Translations under genes and position numbers: made by a program | NCBI RefSeq assembly: GCF_021395205.1 | Contig: NZ_JAJVCS010000001.1 | Span: forward strand, 682,001-746,000 | Origin: Polynucleobacter sp. IMCC 30228 | GTDB lineage: Bacteria; Pseudomonadota; Gammaproteobacteria; Burkholderiales; Burkholderiaceae | Direction of reading: 5' to 3' | DNA length: 64,000 bases | The notes under the pieces: model-generated | Told to the model about the DNA's origin: nothing | The model's database searches: none | What the model saw: only the letters and a program-made list of their open reading frames with translations | Shown here: in pieces, positions 28,435 through 38,662 of the stretch | How the letters are laid out: each line of letters starts with the position of its first letter | Numbering within the stretch: the stretch's first letter is position 1

Positions 28435-29622
28435 TTAAGCTAATTGCTTGAGTAATCCGCGTAGCATTGAAGCCATTAAGCGAATGTCGTCGTCACTGGT
28501 ATTGAGGGCGGGCATAAAGCGCAATAAATCAGGCTGTGGAGAATTAATCAACAGTCCTACTGGATTTTGATCACGAGCCATTTCTACTAATTTAGGGCCA
28601 ATCTCACGGCCCAACATTAAGGCCCGTAACAGACCCATGCCGCGCTCACCTTCTAACTGAAATTCTGCAACGAGTTGACGCAATTCATTACGCAATAACT
28701 CGCCTTTGGCCTGTACTTGCGCTAAAAATTGGGGAGCTAATAGTTGTTCAACCACACTAATACCTACCGCTGTCATTAGGGGGTTGCCATTGTAGGTGCC
28801 ACCTTGATTGCCAGCGACAAAGCAAGCTACGGCATCGGTCGCCAAGAGGGCAGCAAGGGGTACACCACCACCAATCCCTTTACCCAAAGTCATGATGTCG
28901 GGCTTAATGCCAAATTGTTCATAAGCAAATAAGCTGCCGGTTCGCCCGCTGCCCGATTGCACTTCGTCTACTATCAATAAGATATTGCGCTCTTGCGTGA
29001 GTTGGCGTAAATTTTGCATAAATTCAGGCGTACAGGGAATCACGCCACCTTCACCTTGTACCGGCTCTACCATTACTGCCACGGTATTATCGGTAATGCA
29101 GGCAATGACCGAGCTCAGATCATTGAGATTGGCCTTCGGAAAGCCAGCGACCTGGGGAGCAAACATGCTATCCCAGCCCGGTTTGCCAGAAGCACTCATC
29201 GTAGCTAGAGTGCGCCCATGAAAGCCATGATCAAAGGTAATAATTTCAAAGGCGCCTGCTTTATTGAGTTGCCCCCATTTACGCGCTAGCTTAATCGCGC
29301 CTTCATTTGCTTCAGCGCCACTATTGGCAAAAAAAACTTTATCAAAACAACTATGTGCAGTGAGTAAATTTGCTAAACGCAGCATGGGTTCGTTGTAAAA
29401 CGCCGGGCTAGGACTAATTAATAATTTGGCTTGGGTATTTAGCGCCGCAATCATGCCAGCGTTAGCATGCCCCAAGCAATTTACGGCCCAACCTTGCATA
29501 AAGTCGAGATAGCGCTTGCCGTTTTGATCGGTTAGCCAAGACCCCTCACCTTGCACCATCACCAATTCTGGGCGTGGGGTGATAAACATAACGGCGGCTG
29601 TATTAAGCGGTGTATTGGTCAT
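28435..29622 (-). CDS. argD: Acetylornithine aminotransferase family protein (ArgD-like)
   Basis: A class III PLP-dependent aminotransferase of 395 residues. The PLP-binding motifs are [14 protein letters not shown] near residue 103, D-E-V-Q-S-G near 222 and the Schiff-base lysine in [13 protein letters not shown]. The best match is acetylornithine transaminase, which would fit argF and argG elsewhere in the window. The same subfamily also includes succinylornithine and other omega-amino transaminases, so the exact substrate is inferred. Confidence 0.85.
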   Translation of the reverse strand: MTNTPLNTAAVMFITPRPELVMVQGEGSWLTDQNGKRYLDFMQGWAVNCLGHANAGMIAALNTQAKLLISPSPAFYNEPMLRLANLLTAHSCFDKVFFANSGAEANEGAIKLARKWGQLNKAGAFEIITFDHGFHGRTLATMSASGKPGWDSMFAPQVAGFPKANLNDLSSVIACITDNTVAVMVEPVQGEGGVIPCTPEFMQNLRQLTQERNILLIVDEVQSGSGRTGSLFAYEQFGIKPDIMTLGKGIGGGVPLAALLATDAVACFVAGNQGGTYNGNPLMTAVGISVVEQLLAPQFLAQVQAKGELLRNELRQLVAEFQLEGERGMGLLRALMLGREIGPKLVEMARDQNPVGLLINSPQPDLLRFMPALNTSDDDIRLMASMLRGLLKQLA

Positions 29623-29658
29623 GAGGCGAGAGCAGTAATTGAATTAAATAAAATTGAA

Positions 29659-30756
29659 TTATGAAACGGTTTCATCTAAGCTGCGCGATAAATCGGCGGC
29701 ACTGGTGAACGAGTCGGCAAAAAATTCGGCTTCAGGTAATTGGCATTGGGTAATAAAGTCACTTCGCGCTGCATTGACCATGATTGGTGCCCCACAGGCA
29801 TAAACCTGCATGGCCTTCAGACTAGGATAATCAGCCATCACCGCACGGTGCACAAAACCCGTTCGCCCTTGCCACTGGTCGGTTGGTATTGCATCTGAAA
29901 CAACGGGAATATAGTGAAAGTCGGGGATGGTGCTTGCCCAGCTTTTACACAGTGCATCAAGATAAAGATCGGTGGGTCGCCGGCCACCCCAATAGAGGCT
30001 GATAGGCCGCTGAATTTTTTTGGCAAGCATATGTTCAATGATGGCCTTAATGGGGGCAATACCCGTGCCTGCTGCTAAAAAGAGGATGGGTTTAGTCGAT
30101 TCTTCACGCAAAAAGAAACTACCTAAGGGCCCTTCAAAACGTAAAATGGCTTTCTCTTGCAAAAATGGGGTAGGCAAGGCGCTGGAGCTAGTGGCGCCGC
30201 TACTAGGCTGATTGTGTCCAAACACAAAATCAGTAAAGATGCCGCCTGGCAAATGTCGAATTTGCACTTCAAGCGGTCCATCGTGTTCGGGAGCAGTGGC
30301 TAAAGAGTAAGCGCGGCGCTGACCATCTTTAAGTAAAAATTCAATATATTGGCCAGCTAAATATTGAAAGCGTTCAGCTGCCGGCAGTTGTAATTGCAAA
30401 ATTGCCACATCAGTGGTGGGGCGGGTAATTGTGTTAACGCGACAGGGCACTTTACGAACGGGTAAATCACTACCCCCTTGTACTTCACGTACTTCAATCA
30501 TGAGATCGGCTGTAGCTTGTGCACAGCAAAACAGACTCATACCCGCTAATTCTTCAGCGCGACTCAAAGCGCTCTCACTATGTTCGCCATGCTGTACTTG
30601 GCCTGAAATCACTTTTCCCTTACAAGAACCACAGGCACCATTCTTGCAGCCGTAAGGTAAGTTAATTCCTTGGCGTAGGGCGGCCTCTAAAATAGTTTCA
30701 TCTTGGTTGACCATAAACTCCTTACCGCTAGCTTTCAGTGTGACGCGATGCCCCAA
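29659..30756 (-). CDS. 2Fe-2S ferredoxin / FAD / NAD(P) oxidoreductase (annotated elsewhere as CDP-glucoseen reductase)
   Basis: A three-module electron-transfer protein of 365 residues. The N-terminal plant-type ferredoxin has the cluster motif C-K-N-G-A-C-G-S-C followed by F-C-C-A-Q. The flavin module has R-A-Y-S-L-A-T-A and the NAD(P) module L-A-A-G-T-G-I-A-P. A serine-rich insert of about 15 residues (Q-P-S-S-G-A-T-S-S-S) interrupts the flavin module. The database name implies deoxysugar synthesis, but no such genes are near; it could serve an oxygenase. The TTG start has an AAGGA site 8 bases upstream. Confidence 0.82.
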   Translation of the reverse strand: MGHRVTLKASGKEFMVNQDETILEAALRQGINLPYGCKNGACGSCKGKVISGQVQHGEHSESALSRAEELAGMSLFCCAQATADLMIEVREVQGGSDLPVRKVPCRVNTITRPTTDVAILQLQLPAAERFQYLAGQYIEFLLKDGQRRAYSLATAPEHDGPLEVQIRHLPGGIFTDFVFGHNQPSSGATSSSALPTPFLQEKAILRFEGPLGSFFLREESTKPILFLAAGTGIAPIKAIIEHMLAKKIQRPISLYWGGRRPTDLYLDALCKSWASTIPDFHYIPVVSDAIPTDQWQGRTGFVHRAVMADYPSLKAMQVYACGAPIMVNAARSDFITQCQLPEAEFFADSFTSAADLSRSLDETVS

Positions 30757-30780
30757 AACCCATTCCTTTCAATAAATCGG

Positions 30781-30786
30781 TACGAT
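30781..30786 (+). promoter_or_regulatory. Predicted -10 of the epimerase gene (leaderless arrangement)
   Basis: TACGAT, 4 of 6 matches to TATAAT, ends 7 bases before the ATG at 30794. There is no ribosome-binding site and no clear -35. Confidence 0.3.
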
Positions 30787-30793
30787 ATAACTC

Positions 30794-31702
30794 ATGCGTA
30801 AGGCCACCCACCCATTTGCTAAGCCTAGACTCCTGATCGTGGGATGTGGAGATATAGGGCTAAGAGTTGTTAAGCAGTTAGCACCGGCTTTTCATATTTT
30901 TGCGCTAACTTCTCAGTTAACGCGTTTTCCAGCATTGCGAGAAGCAGGAGCACTGCCTATTTTGGGTAATCTTGATCAGCCTGAGAGTTTATGGCGTCTG
31001 AGTGGATTAGCAGAAACCGTCATTCATTTAGCACCACCGCCTAACTCAGGTAATCAAGATCGCCGAACCCGCAATCTACTGCGAATTTTAGCCCAAGGTG
31101 GCGGTGTCGTCAGGCGCTTGATTTATGTCAGTACCACAGGGGTATACGGTGACGCCAATGGCTCTTGGGTGCATGAAACAAGCCCTATAGACCCACAAAG
31201 TGAGCGGGCTAAGCGCCGCGTCGATGCGGAGCAGGTATTGCGGACTTTTGCTTTAACTCAGCGGGCAAGGTTGACGATTTTGCGGGTGCCTGGTATTTAC
31301 GACCTCAACCGATTGCCCATCGAGCGCCTGAAGGCGGGAACCCCCGCTTTATTAGCCGCTGAAGATGCTTATTCAAACCATATTCAGAGCGATGATTTAG
31401 CCCGCCTGATTTGCGCGGCAGTATTTCGTGGGCGTCCCCAGCGCATCATCAATGCTTGTGATGGTGAAGAGCTGAAAATGGGCGATTATTTTGATCAAGT
31501 TGCTGATGCTTATCAGCTTGAGCGGCCGCCACGTTTAACGGCTGCCGCCGTCAAGGAAAAAGTAAGCCCAATGCTCTGGTCGTTTATGCGTGAGTCACGG
31601 CGGGTGAGTAATTCCCGGCTGAAAGAGTTAAGGATAGCCCTGCGCTATCCCAACGTCGCCAGTTTTATTTCCAAGTATCCTTTAGTGCCACCGTCCGATT
31701 AA
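30794..31702 (+). CDS. NAD-dependent epimerase/dehydratase (YeeZ-like SDR)
   Basis: An extended short-chain dehydrogenase-like protein of 302 residues. The Rossmann glycine motif is I-V-G-C-G-D-I-G near residue 16, and Y-V-S-T-T-G-V-Y-G-D carries the conserved Ser/Tyr region of the fold. It resembles YeeZ-type proteins whose substrate is unknown. It is divergent from the reductase gene, and its last 38 bases overlap the 3' end of glnS on the other strand. Confidence 0.82.
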   Translation: MRKATHPFAKPRLLIVGCGDIGLRVVKQLAPAFHIFALTSQLTRFPALREAGALPILGNLDQPESLWRLSGLAETVIHLAPPPNSGNQDRRTRNLLRILAQGGGVVRRLIYVSTTGVYGDANGSWVHETSPIDPQSERAKRRVDAEQVLRTFALTQRARLTILRVPGIYDLNRLPIERLKAGTPALLAAEDAYSNHIQSDDLARLICAAVFRGRPQRIINACDGEELKMGDYFDQVADAYQLERPPRLTAAAVKEKVSPMLWSFMRESRRVSNSRLKELRIALRYPNVASFISKYPLVPPSD

Positions 31703-33467
31703 AGACAGGCTTTCCAACTTGTGAGTCGATGGCATCCGCTATAAAGTAGCCATGACGTTCAAACTGAAAGCGCTCGCCGGCTTGTACATTTTTCATGCTC
31801 GGTTCGAGGTAAGCGGTAATAATCTGTTTTGAATGTGGGTTAAGGTAGTCGAGGAAATTATTTTCACCGCTGTCGGGTTGGGGGGTCGTAAACAGGTGAT
31901 CATACAAGCGCACTTCAACTGGTAGGGCATCAAGCACACTGAGCCAGTGGATATTACCCTTCACTTTATAGTTGTCTGAGCCTGGGGTACCACTCTTGCT
32001 ATCGGGAAAATAACGCGCGTTCACTTGTTTTACCTGGCCATTGCTATCCAATTCAACTCCAGTACATTCAATCACAAAACCATGGCGTAGTCGCACGCGC
32101 CCACCAGCTTGGTCATTGCTGGGCGGATAAAGTCGAAAAAAGCCCTTCACGGGTTCGAGCATAAAGTCATCGGCCTCGATCCAAACTTCACGCGTAAAGT
32201 TAAATTCACGTTTACCCCATTCAGGATGATGCGGATGACGTGGGGCCGAGCAGGCTTCAGAACCATTTTCAGGAAAGTTTTCGATCACTAGTTTTAACGG
32301 TTTTAGTACCGCAGTAGCCCGCGGCGCCTTGGCATCTAGGTCATCTCGTAAAGCCTGTTCTAAGGTACTCATATCGATCCAGCTGTCGGCTTTCGAGACG
32401 CCAATTCGTTCACAAAATAAGCGGAGACTTTCAGGGGTATAGCCGCGCCGACGAATACCCACAATGGTTGGCATCCGTGGATCATCCCAGCCATCAACAC
32501 ATTTTTCTGCGACTAATTGCAGTAATTTACGTTTACTAGTGAGGGTATAGGTTAAATTTAGGCGCGCAAATTCGTGCTGATGCGGTAGCGGCTCGCTAAA
32601 GACGCCGGCTTCTTTTAAGGCGTTCAGAATCCAATCGTAGAGCGGTCGATTATTTTCAAACTCTAAGGTACAAATCGAATGTGACACGAATTCGAGGGCA
32701 TCAGAAATGCAGTGGGTGAAATCATATAAAGGATAAATACACCATTGGTCACCAGTTCGATGGTGATGCGCATGGCGAATGCGGTAAATGACTGGATCGC
32801 GCATGACGATATTGGGGTGTTGCATCTCAATTTTTAGACGAAGCACATGCTGTCCATCGCTAAACTCACCCGCCCGCATCGCGCGAAAAAGTTGCAAATT
32901 TTCTTCTACACTGCGATTACGATAAGGACTATTTTGTCCCGCTTGATTAAAATTGCCCCGTTTAGCATGAATTTCATCGGCTGTTTGGCTATCAACATAC
33001 GCTTTGCCATGTTCGATTAAAACTTCAGCAAATTGATAGAGCTGTGCGAAATAATCACTGGCGTAATGCAAATGGGTTTGACCATTTGCCTCCCAATCAA
33101 AACCAAGCCAGCGTACCGCATCTAAAATGCTATCGACGTATTCAACATCTTCTTTTACTGGATTAGTGTCATCTAAGCGCATATTGCAACGCGCACCCCC
33201 TGCGCGTGATTGATATTCAGCAGCTAGACCAAAATTGAGACAAATACTTTTAGCATGCCCAATATGTAAATAGCCATTAGGCTCGGGAGGAAAGCGGGTA
33301 ATCAGTGGGGGTAAGGCATTACCGTCAGCATCGTGACGAAGTGGACGCTGTTGGTATAAGGGTTGCGCTAAATCGTGCTCGATAATTTGGCGAAGAAAAT
33401 TAGAGGGTTCAGCGGCTATCGCTTTTGTCTTATTAGAGGTGGTATTTTTAGGGCTTTCTGGTGACAT
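31665..33467 (-). CDS. glnS: Glutaminyl-tRNA synthetase
   Basis: Class I synthetase of 600 residues. The HIGH motif is in P-P-E-P-N-G-Y-L-H-I-G-H-A-K-S, the KMSKS equivalent is L-T-S-K-R-K-L, and the C-terminal anticodon-binding beta-barrels end in N-R-T-V-A-L-K-D-T-W-K. The last codons are family-typical, so the 38-base overlap with the convergent epimerase is real. Having glnS implies direct charging of tRNA-Gln. Confidence 0.97.
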   Translation of the reverse strand: MSPESPKNTTSNKTKAIAAEPSNFLRQIIEHDLAQPLYQQRPLRHDADGNALPPLITRFPPEPNGYLHIGHAKSICLNFGLAAEYQSRAGGARCNMRLDDTNPVKEDVEYVDSILDAVRWLGFDWEANGQTHLHYASDYFAQLYQFAEVLIEHGKAYVDSQTADEIHAKRGNFNQAGQNSPYRNRSVEENLQLFRAMRAGEFSDGQHVLRLKIEMQHPNIVMRDPVIYRIRHAHHHRTGDQWCIYPLYDFTHCISDALEFVSHSICTLEFENNRPLYDWILNALKEAGVFSEPLPHQHEFARLNLTYTLTSKRKLLQLVAEKCVDGWDDPRMPTIVGIRRRGYTPESLRLFCERIGVSKADSWIDMSTLEQALRDDLDAKAPRATAVLKPLKLVIENFPENGSEACSAPRHPHHPEWGKREFNFTREVWIEADDFMLEPVKGFFRLYPPSNDQAGGRVRLRHGFVIECTGVELDSNGQVKQVNARYFPDSKSGTPGSDNYKVKGNIHWLSVLDALPVEVRLYDHLFTTPQPDSGENNFLDYLNPHSKQIITAYLEPSMKNVQAGERFQFERHGYFIADAIDSQVGKPVFNRTVALKDTWK

Positions 33468-33473
33468 TCGCTA

Positions 33474-33479
33474 ATTGTA
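33474..33479 (-). promoter_or_regulatory. Predicted -10 of glnS (leaderless arrangement)
   Basis: On the minus strand TACAAT (33479-33474) ends 6 bases before the ATG at 33467. A terminator just upstream (33501-33530) implies that glnS needs its own promoter in this 33-base gap. No ribosome-binding site and no good -35. Confidence 0.45.
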
Positions 33480-33500
33480 GAGAAGATCGCTACTCGAGAA

Positions 33501-33530
33501 AGAAAAAAGCCCGCAGATGGCTGCGGGCTT
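33501..33530 (-). terminator. Rho-independent terminator of tctBA
   Basis: On the minus strand AAGCCCGCAG (33530-33521) pairs perfectly over 10 bases with CTGCGGGCTT (33516-33507) around a CCAT loop, followed by TTTT and then C. It lies 21 bases past the tctA stop. Confidence 0.9.
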
Positions 33531-33550
33531 GATGAGAAGGTAAGGATAAG

Positions 33551-35056
33551 TCAAAGCTCTTCAACGAATACTTTTTCACGTCCTTTTTTGATCGCAGGTA
33601 GAGCAACAATCACGACCATTAAAGCTGCTGCCACCAAGAGGCCCAGCGAAAGCGGACGGGTAATAAAGGTTGAAAAATCCCCTCGCGAGAGTAATAAGGC
33701 GCGGCGAAAGTTTTCCTCCATCATCGGGCCCAATACAAAGCCTAATAAAAGCGGCGCGGGTTCGCAACCCAATTTAAAAAATAGGTAGCCAATAACGCCA
33801 AAGGTGGCGGTGATATAGACATCAAAAACCGTATTGTTAACGGTGTAAACCCCGATACAACAGAAAACTAAAATAGCGGGATAAAGAAACCGATACGGAA
33901 TTTTCAATATTTGCACCCACATACCAATGAGCGGTAAATTGAGCAGAATTAACATCAAGTTACCAATCCACATCGACGCAATCAAGCCCCAAAATAAAGC
34001 AGGGTTGCTGGTCATCACTTGTGGACCTGGTTGAATATTGTGAATGGTCATCGCGCCCACCATTAATGCCATCACCGCATTGGGTGGAATACCTAAAGTC
34101 AGCAAAGGAATAAAGGAAGTTTGAGCTGCAGCATTATTCGCGCTTTCTGGGCCAGCAACACCTTCAATAGCACCTTGCCCAAATTCAGCTGAGTGTTTTG
34201 AGGTTTTCTTTTCAACCGAATAGGCTCCAAAAGCAGCTAAAGCAGCACCGCCGCCTGGCAAAATTCCCAAGACCGAGCCTATTGTCGTTCCCCGTAAGAT
34301 TGACGGCACCATTCGCTTAACATCATCCCATGTTGGAATAAGGGTAGTCACTTTATTTAAAAAACTTTCCCGCTTTTCTTTTTGCTCTAAGTTCATCATA
34401 ATTTCAGCAAAGCCAAATACACCCATGGCAATACTGACAAAGCCAATACCATCGCTCAGTTCAGGCACATCAAAGGCATAGCGTGACACGCCTGAATTTA
34501 CGTCGGTACCAACTAGGCCCATGAGCAAACCCAAAATAATCATGCCAATCGCTTTAATAAGTGAGCCCGACGCCAAAACCACTGCACCGATTAAGCCCAA
34601 CACCATTAATGAAAAGTATTCAGCCGGGCCAAACTTAAAGGCTAGTTGTGAAAGGGGTGCGGCAAAAGCAGCCAAAATAAAAGTCGCTACGCAACCGGCA
34701 AAAAATGAACCCATACCAGCAGTAAAGAGCGCTACTCCAGCTCGCCCTCGTCGCGCCATTTGATAGCCATCAATTGCAGTTACAACCGAAGATGTTTCTC
34801 CGGGAATGTTCAATAAGATGGCTGTAGTTGAGCCGCCATACTGCGCGCCATAATAAATACCCGCCAACATAATGAGGGCAGCAATGGGGGGTAATGCATA
34901 CGTTGCTGGCAATAACATGGCAATAGTGGCAATGGGGCCAAGGCCAGGCAAAATGCCGATTAAGGTGCCCAACAAGCATCCCAGAAAACAGTAAATTAAA
35001 TTTTGAAAGGTTAATGCGGTTGAAAAACCCAGCGCTAAATTATTCAGCAGATCCAT
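33551..35056 (-). CDS. tctA: Tripartite tricarboxylate transporter large permease TctA
   Basis: The 12-helix subunit of a TctABC-type secondary transporter, 501 residues. The diagnostic first motif [13 protein letters not shown] and the repeat [13 protein letters not shown] are present, as is the [14 protein letters not shown] segment. Substrates of the family are citrate and other carboxylates. No binding protein TctC is encoded beside it. Confidence 0.95.
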   Translation of the reverse strand: MDLLNNLALGFSTALTFQNLIYCFLGCLLGTLIGILPGLGPIATIAMLLPATYALPPIAALIMLAGIYYGAQYGGSTTAILLNIPGETSSVVTAIDGYQMARRGRAGVALFTAGMGSFFAGCVATFILAAFAAPLSQLAFKFGPAEYFSLMVLGLIGAVVLASGSLIKAIGMIILGLLMGLVGTDVNSGVSRYAFDVPELSDGIGFVSIAMGVFGFAEIMMNLEQKEKRESFLNKVTTLIPTWDDVKRMVPSILRGTTIGSVLGILPGGGAALAAFGAYSVEKKTSKHSAEFGQGAIEGVAGPESANNAAAQTSFIPLLTLGIPPNAVMALMVGAMTIHNIQPGPQVMTSNPALFWGLIASMWIGNLMLILLNLPLIGMWVQILKIPYRFLYPAILVFCCIGVYTVNNTVFDVYITATFGVIGYLFFKLGCEPAPLLLGFVLGPMMEENFRRALLLSRGDFSTFITRPLSLGLLVAAALMVVIVALPAIKKGREKVFVEEL

Positions 35057-35079
35057 ATCAGTGTCCTAGGCTTTTGCGG

Positions 35080-35541
35080 TTAATTATTAAGGAAGAAAGG
35101 CCACAGCGGAAACTGTAGCTTGAGCCCAACTACGAAAGCAAGATACGTGAAGACCAGTAAGATAAGGGCATTAATAACGGTACCTTTCCACTTAAATTCA
35201 TGGCTAGCCGAGGCCGAAACAAAAACAAGGGCCAAGAGGGCAACAAAAAATCCCATAGTGCTTAGTAGTACGCCGTAAAGAACTACTGCACCTGTAATCC
35301 AAATGACGCTTTTCAGATCCCATTTTTTTAGTTTGACGTCAGCTGCCTTTTTGGTGACAGCACTCAGCAAAACGACTAAGCCAATTAAAGCCAAGAGCAT
35401 GCCTAAACAAAAGGGGAAATAACCAGGCCCCATTTTGGCGGCAGTTCCCATTTGATAACCAGTAGCGAGGCTGGCAAAAAATAAGCCGACGACGATATAC
35501 ATAAAGCCAGCGGCAAAATCTTGTTGATTGTGTATTTTCAA
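35080..35541 (-). CDS. tctB: Tripartite tricarboxylate transporter small permease TctB
   Basis: The four-helix small subunit, 153 residues. The frame opens at a TTG at 35553, but I choose the TTG at 35541. It has a GGAG site 6 bases upstream and gives the family-typical start M-K-I-H-N-Q-Q-D-F. Hydrophobic helices and the M-G-P-G-Y-F-P motif match TctB. It lies 23 bases before tctA. Confidence 0.88.
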   Translation of the reverse strand: MKIHNQQDFAAGFMYIVVGLFFASLATGYQMGTAAKMGPGYFPFCLGMLLALIGLVVLLSAVTKKAADVKLKKWDLKSVIWITGAVVLYGVLLSTMGFFVALLALVFVSASASHEFKWKGTVINALILLVFTYLAFVVGLKLQFPLWPFFLNN

Positions 35542-35646
35542 AGTGCGCTCCAAGTTGGTCTAATTATCAAGTGACCATTTTTTATATATTGATGAGCGAT
35601 TGTAAGGCACGCTGATGGGCGTTGCTAGCCAAAACATCTAGGGTTT

Positions 35647-35661
35647 GCCCTAATTTAGGGC
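35647..35661. promoter_or_regulatory. Perfect 15-base palindrome upstream of alaS
   Basis: GCCCTAA-T-TTAGGGC, two perfect 7-base arms around one T, centred 39 bases before the alaS ATG. If alaS is transcribed from the -10 at 35680-35685, the palindrome covers the position of the -35 and could be a repressor site. No T tract follows, so it is not a terminator. Confidence 0.5.
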
Positions 35662-35679
35662 GCGCGTGAACGCCAATGC

Positions 35680-35685
35680 GATAAT
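35680..35685 (+). promoter_or_regulatory. Predicted -10 of alaS (leaderless arrangement)
   Basis: GATAAT, 5 of 6 matches to TATAAT, ends 7 bases before the alaS ATG at 35693. There is no ribosome-binding site. Confidence 0.45.
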
Positions 35686-35692
35686 TATTGTC

Positions 35693-38338
35693 ATGAAAGT
35701 TTCCCAAATTCGCCAAGCCTTCCTTGATTTCTTTGCCAGCAAAGGGCACCAAATCGTTCCTTCTAGCCCGGTGGTGCCCGGAGATGATCCGACCTTACTG
35801 TTCACCAATGCCGGCATGAATCAATTTAAGGATGTTTTCTTGGGCTTTGATCAGCGCTCCTATAGTCGGGCAACTACCGCCCAAAAGTGTATTCGGGCGG
35901 GGGGTAAGCATAACGATTTAGACAACGTGGGTTACACCGCTCGGCACCATACCTTCTTTGAGATGCTCGGCAATTTTTCTTTTGGTGATTACTTTAAGCA
36001 GGATGCAATTCAATTTGCCTGGGAATTATTAACTGTAGTATTTAAGTTACCAAAAGAAAAATTGTTAATTACGGTTTATGCCGAAGATCAAGAGGCCTAC
36101 GCTATTTGGCATCAACAAATTGGTGTCCCTGCAGAACGCATTATCCGCATTGGCGACAACAAGGGTGCGCGCTATGCGTCCGATAATTTTTGGATGATGG
36201 GAGATACCGGCCCTTGTGGTCCGTGTACAGAAATTTTTTATGATCACGGCGCACACATTCCTGGCGGGCCACCTGGTAGTCCCGATGAAGATGGCGATCG
36301 CTTTATTGAAATTTGGAATAATGTTTTTATGCAATTTAATCGCGATGAAGCGGGCAATATGCATCCTCTACCCAAGCCAAGTGTTGATACGGGCATGGGT
36401 CTGGAACGGATTGCAGCGGTGCTGCAGAAAGTCCATTCTAATTATGAAATCGATTTATTTGTTAATTTACTGAAAGCGGCGAAAGCTGCAGTCGATGGGG
36501 CTGGCGGCCAAAATTGCGCTGCCAATAGCCCTTCACTGAAGGTTATTGCCGACCATATTCGCGCTTGTAGTTTTGTGATTGTCGATGGCGTGATACCCGG
36601 AAATGCGGGTCGTGGGTATGTGTTGCGCCGCATTGCGCGGCGGGCAATTCGCCATGGTTTTAAATTAGGTGCGCGGCAACCATTTTTATATCAGTTGGTA
36701 CCTGCCTTAGTTGCTGAAATGGGCGATGCATACCCCGAGTTGCGTAATGCACAAGATAAAGTCAGTGATGTTCTCAAACAAGAAGAAGAACGCTTTTTTC
36801 AAACGATTGCCAATGGCATGGAAATTTTAGAAGCCGCTTTAGCAAACAATGCCACCAATATTGACGGTGAAACTGCTTTTCGTTTACACGATACCTTTGG
36901 TTTCCCCTTAGATTTAACTGCCGACATCTGTCGGGAGCGTGGCGTTACTGTCGATGTCGCTGGCTTCGAGTTGGCCATGCAGGCGCAACGTAATCAAGCC
37001 CGTGCGGCAGGGCAATTTAAAATGACGCAAGGTCTGACGTATGCTGGAAAGCCAACCGAATTTCATGGGTATGAGCAACTCCAACGTGATAGCAACACCA
37101 TTACTGCCCTGTATCTTGATGGGGTTGCGGTGCAGTCTGTCGCTGCTGGCGATAACGCTGTAGTAGTGCTCGATCACACCCCTTTTTATGCCGAGTCGGG
37201 CGGTCAAGTTGGCGATCGTGGTGAGTTACGGAATGAACGTTCTCGTTTTGAGGTTACCGATACGTTTAAGATTCAAGCTAATGTATTTGGTCATCAAGGT
37301 GAGGTATTAGAGGGGCAATTGTGCGTTGGCGACTCGTTAAAAGCGCTAGTCGATATTGTCCATCGCCAAGACACCATGCGCAATCACAGCGCCACCCATT
37401 TATTGCACAAAGCATTGCGTGAAGTCTTAGGTGACCATGTAATGCAAAAGGGTTCTTTGGTTGATGCTAGCAAAACCCGTTTTGACTTCACTCACCATGC
37501 ACCTATAAGCCCAGCTCAGTTAAAACAAATTGAAGCGCTCGTGAATCGAGAAATTCTTGCCAATACCGCAACCTCAGCACAAGTGATGTCACTCGAAGAT
37601 GCGCAAAAAACCGGGGCGATGATGCTGTTTGGTGAAAAATACGGCGCTGAAGTACGGGTGTTGGAAATTGGTAGCTCAAAAGAGTTGTGCGGAGGCACCC
37701 ACGTGGGCCGCACTGGTGATATTGGAAGCTTAAAGGTAACCTCAGAATCGGGTGTGGCCGCTGGAATTCGCAGGGTCGAGGCAGTCACCGGCAATAACGC
37801 ACTCCACTTTTTACAAAACTTAGAAGATCAAATGTTCGCGGTAGCGCATTTATTAAAGACCAATCCCAATGAGCTTGCAACTCGGGTAGCACAACTGCAA
37901 GATGCTTTACGGCAAACCGAGCGCGAGCTTGAGCGAGTGAACTCTAAGCTGGCTGCTAGTCAGGGCGATGAACTTGCGGCCCAGGCAATTGAGATAAATG
38001 GCCTGATGGTTTTAGCGCTCCGCCTCGATGGTGCCGATGCGCAGGTATTACGTGAAACCTTAGATGCTTTAAAAGCCAAATTGAAAACTGCTGCGATCGT
38101 TTTAGCCTCGGTGCAAGGGGATAAGGTCAGTTTGATCGCGGGGGTCACAGCCAATACAATCAGTCGCATTAAAGCCGGCGATTTAGTGAATTTTGTGGCT
38201 CAGCAGGTGGGCGGAAAAGGCGGCGGTAAAGCCGAAATGGCGATGGCAGGCGGTACAATGCCAAGTGCCTTGCCGGCGGCCTTAGCCAGCGTACAACAAT
38301 GGATTAGAGAGAAAACTGCAGAAAAAACTGTAGATTAA
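35693..38338 (+). CDS. alaS: Alanyl-tRNA synthetase
   Basis: Class II synthetase of 881 residues. The start [14 protein letters not shown] is family-typical, so the ATG at 35693 is preferred over the in-frame GTG at 35666. The editing domain has the zinc-type H-S-A-T-H-L-L-H and the later C-G-G-T-H. The C-terminal [15 protein letters not shown] segment is also diagnostic. tusA follows after 5 bases. Confidence 0.98.
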   Translation: MKVSQIRQAFLDFFASKGHQIVPSSPVVPGDDPTLLFTNAGMNQFKDVFLGFDQRSYSRATTAQKCIRAGGKHNDLDNVGYTARHHTFFEMLGNFSFGDYFKQDAIQFAWELLTVVFKLPKEKLLITVYAEDQEAYAIWHQQIGVPAERIIRIGDNKGARYASDNFWMMGDTGPCGPCTEIFYDHGAHIPGGPPGSPDEDGDRFIEIWNNVFMQFNRDEAGNMHPLPKPSVDTGMGLERIAAVLQKVHSNYEIDLFVNLLKAAKAAVDGAGGQNCAANSPSLKVIADHIRACSFVIVDGVIPGNAGRGYVLRRIARRAIRHGFKLGARQPFLYQLVPALVAEMGDAYPELRNAQDKVSDVLKQEEERFFQTIANGMEILEAALANNATNIDGETAFRLHDTFGFPLDLTADICRERGVTVDVAGFELAMQAQRNQARAAGQFKMTQGLTYAGKPTEFHGYEQLQRDSNTITALYLDGVAVQSVAAGDNAVVVLDHTPFYAESGGQVGDRGELRNERSRFEVTDTFKIQANVFGHQGEVLEGQLCVGDSLKALVDIVHRQDTMRNHSATHLLHKALREVLGDHVMQKGSLVDASKTRFDFTHHAPISPAQLKQIEALVNREILANTATSAQVMSLEDAQKTGAMMLFGEKYGAEVRVLEIGSSKELCGGTHVGRTGDIGSLKVTSESGVAAGIRRVEAVTGNNALHFLQNLEDQMFAVAHLLKTNPNELATRVAQLQDALRQTERELERVNSKLAASQGDELAAQAIEINGLMVLALRLDGADAQVLRETLDALKAKLKTAAIVLASVQGDKVSLIAGVTANTISRIKAGDLVNFVAQQVGGKGGGKAEMAMAGGTMPSALPAALASVQQWIREKTAEKTVD

Positions 38339-38343
38339 ATAGT

Positions 38344-38619
38344 ATGAGCGAAAATCAAGCCACTTTTAATGAGCTAACCCTCAATGAGCTGCCGATTGCC
38401 AATCGTGAAGTTGATGCCATTGGGATGAATTGCCCATTACCCATCTTACGCACTAAAAAAGCCCTGGCCGATATGCAGTCGGGAGAAGTCCTCAAAATTA
38501 CCGCCACCGATGCCGGAGCAAAACATGATTTCCCAGCGTTTGCCAAACAAACTGGCAATCAATTAATTGCTACAGAGGTAGTTAACGATACTTTTGTTTT
38601 TTACCTCAAACGCCGCTAA
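38344..38619 (+). CDS. TusA/SirA family sulfur carrier protein
   Basis: A 91-residue TusA-like protein that carries sulfur as a persulfide. The active cysteine is C30 in G-M-N-C-P-L-P-I-L-R-T-K-K-A-L, followed by the conserved Lys-rich helix. The N-terminal 22 residues extend beyond E. coli TusA. It follows alaS by 5 bases, which suggests cotranscription and a possible link to tRNA thiolation. Confidence 0.9.
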   Translation: MSENQATFNELTLNELPIANREVDAIGMNCPLPILRTKKALADMQSGEVLKITATDAGAKHDFPAFAKQTGNQLIATEVVNDTFVFYLKRR

Positions 38620-38662
38620 ATTATTTACCAGTCGCAGTGAAGCAAGAAGCCCTGTGTGAAGC

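Noticed and set aside
35666..35692. N-terminal extension of AlaRS from the GTG at 35666
   Set aside because: Family-typical sequence begins at the ATG at 35693, and the extension would contain the predicted -10.
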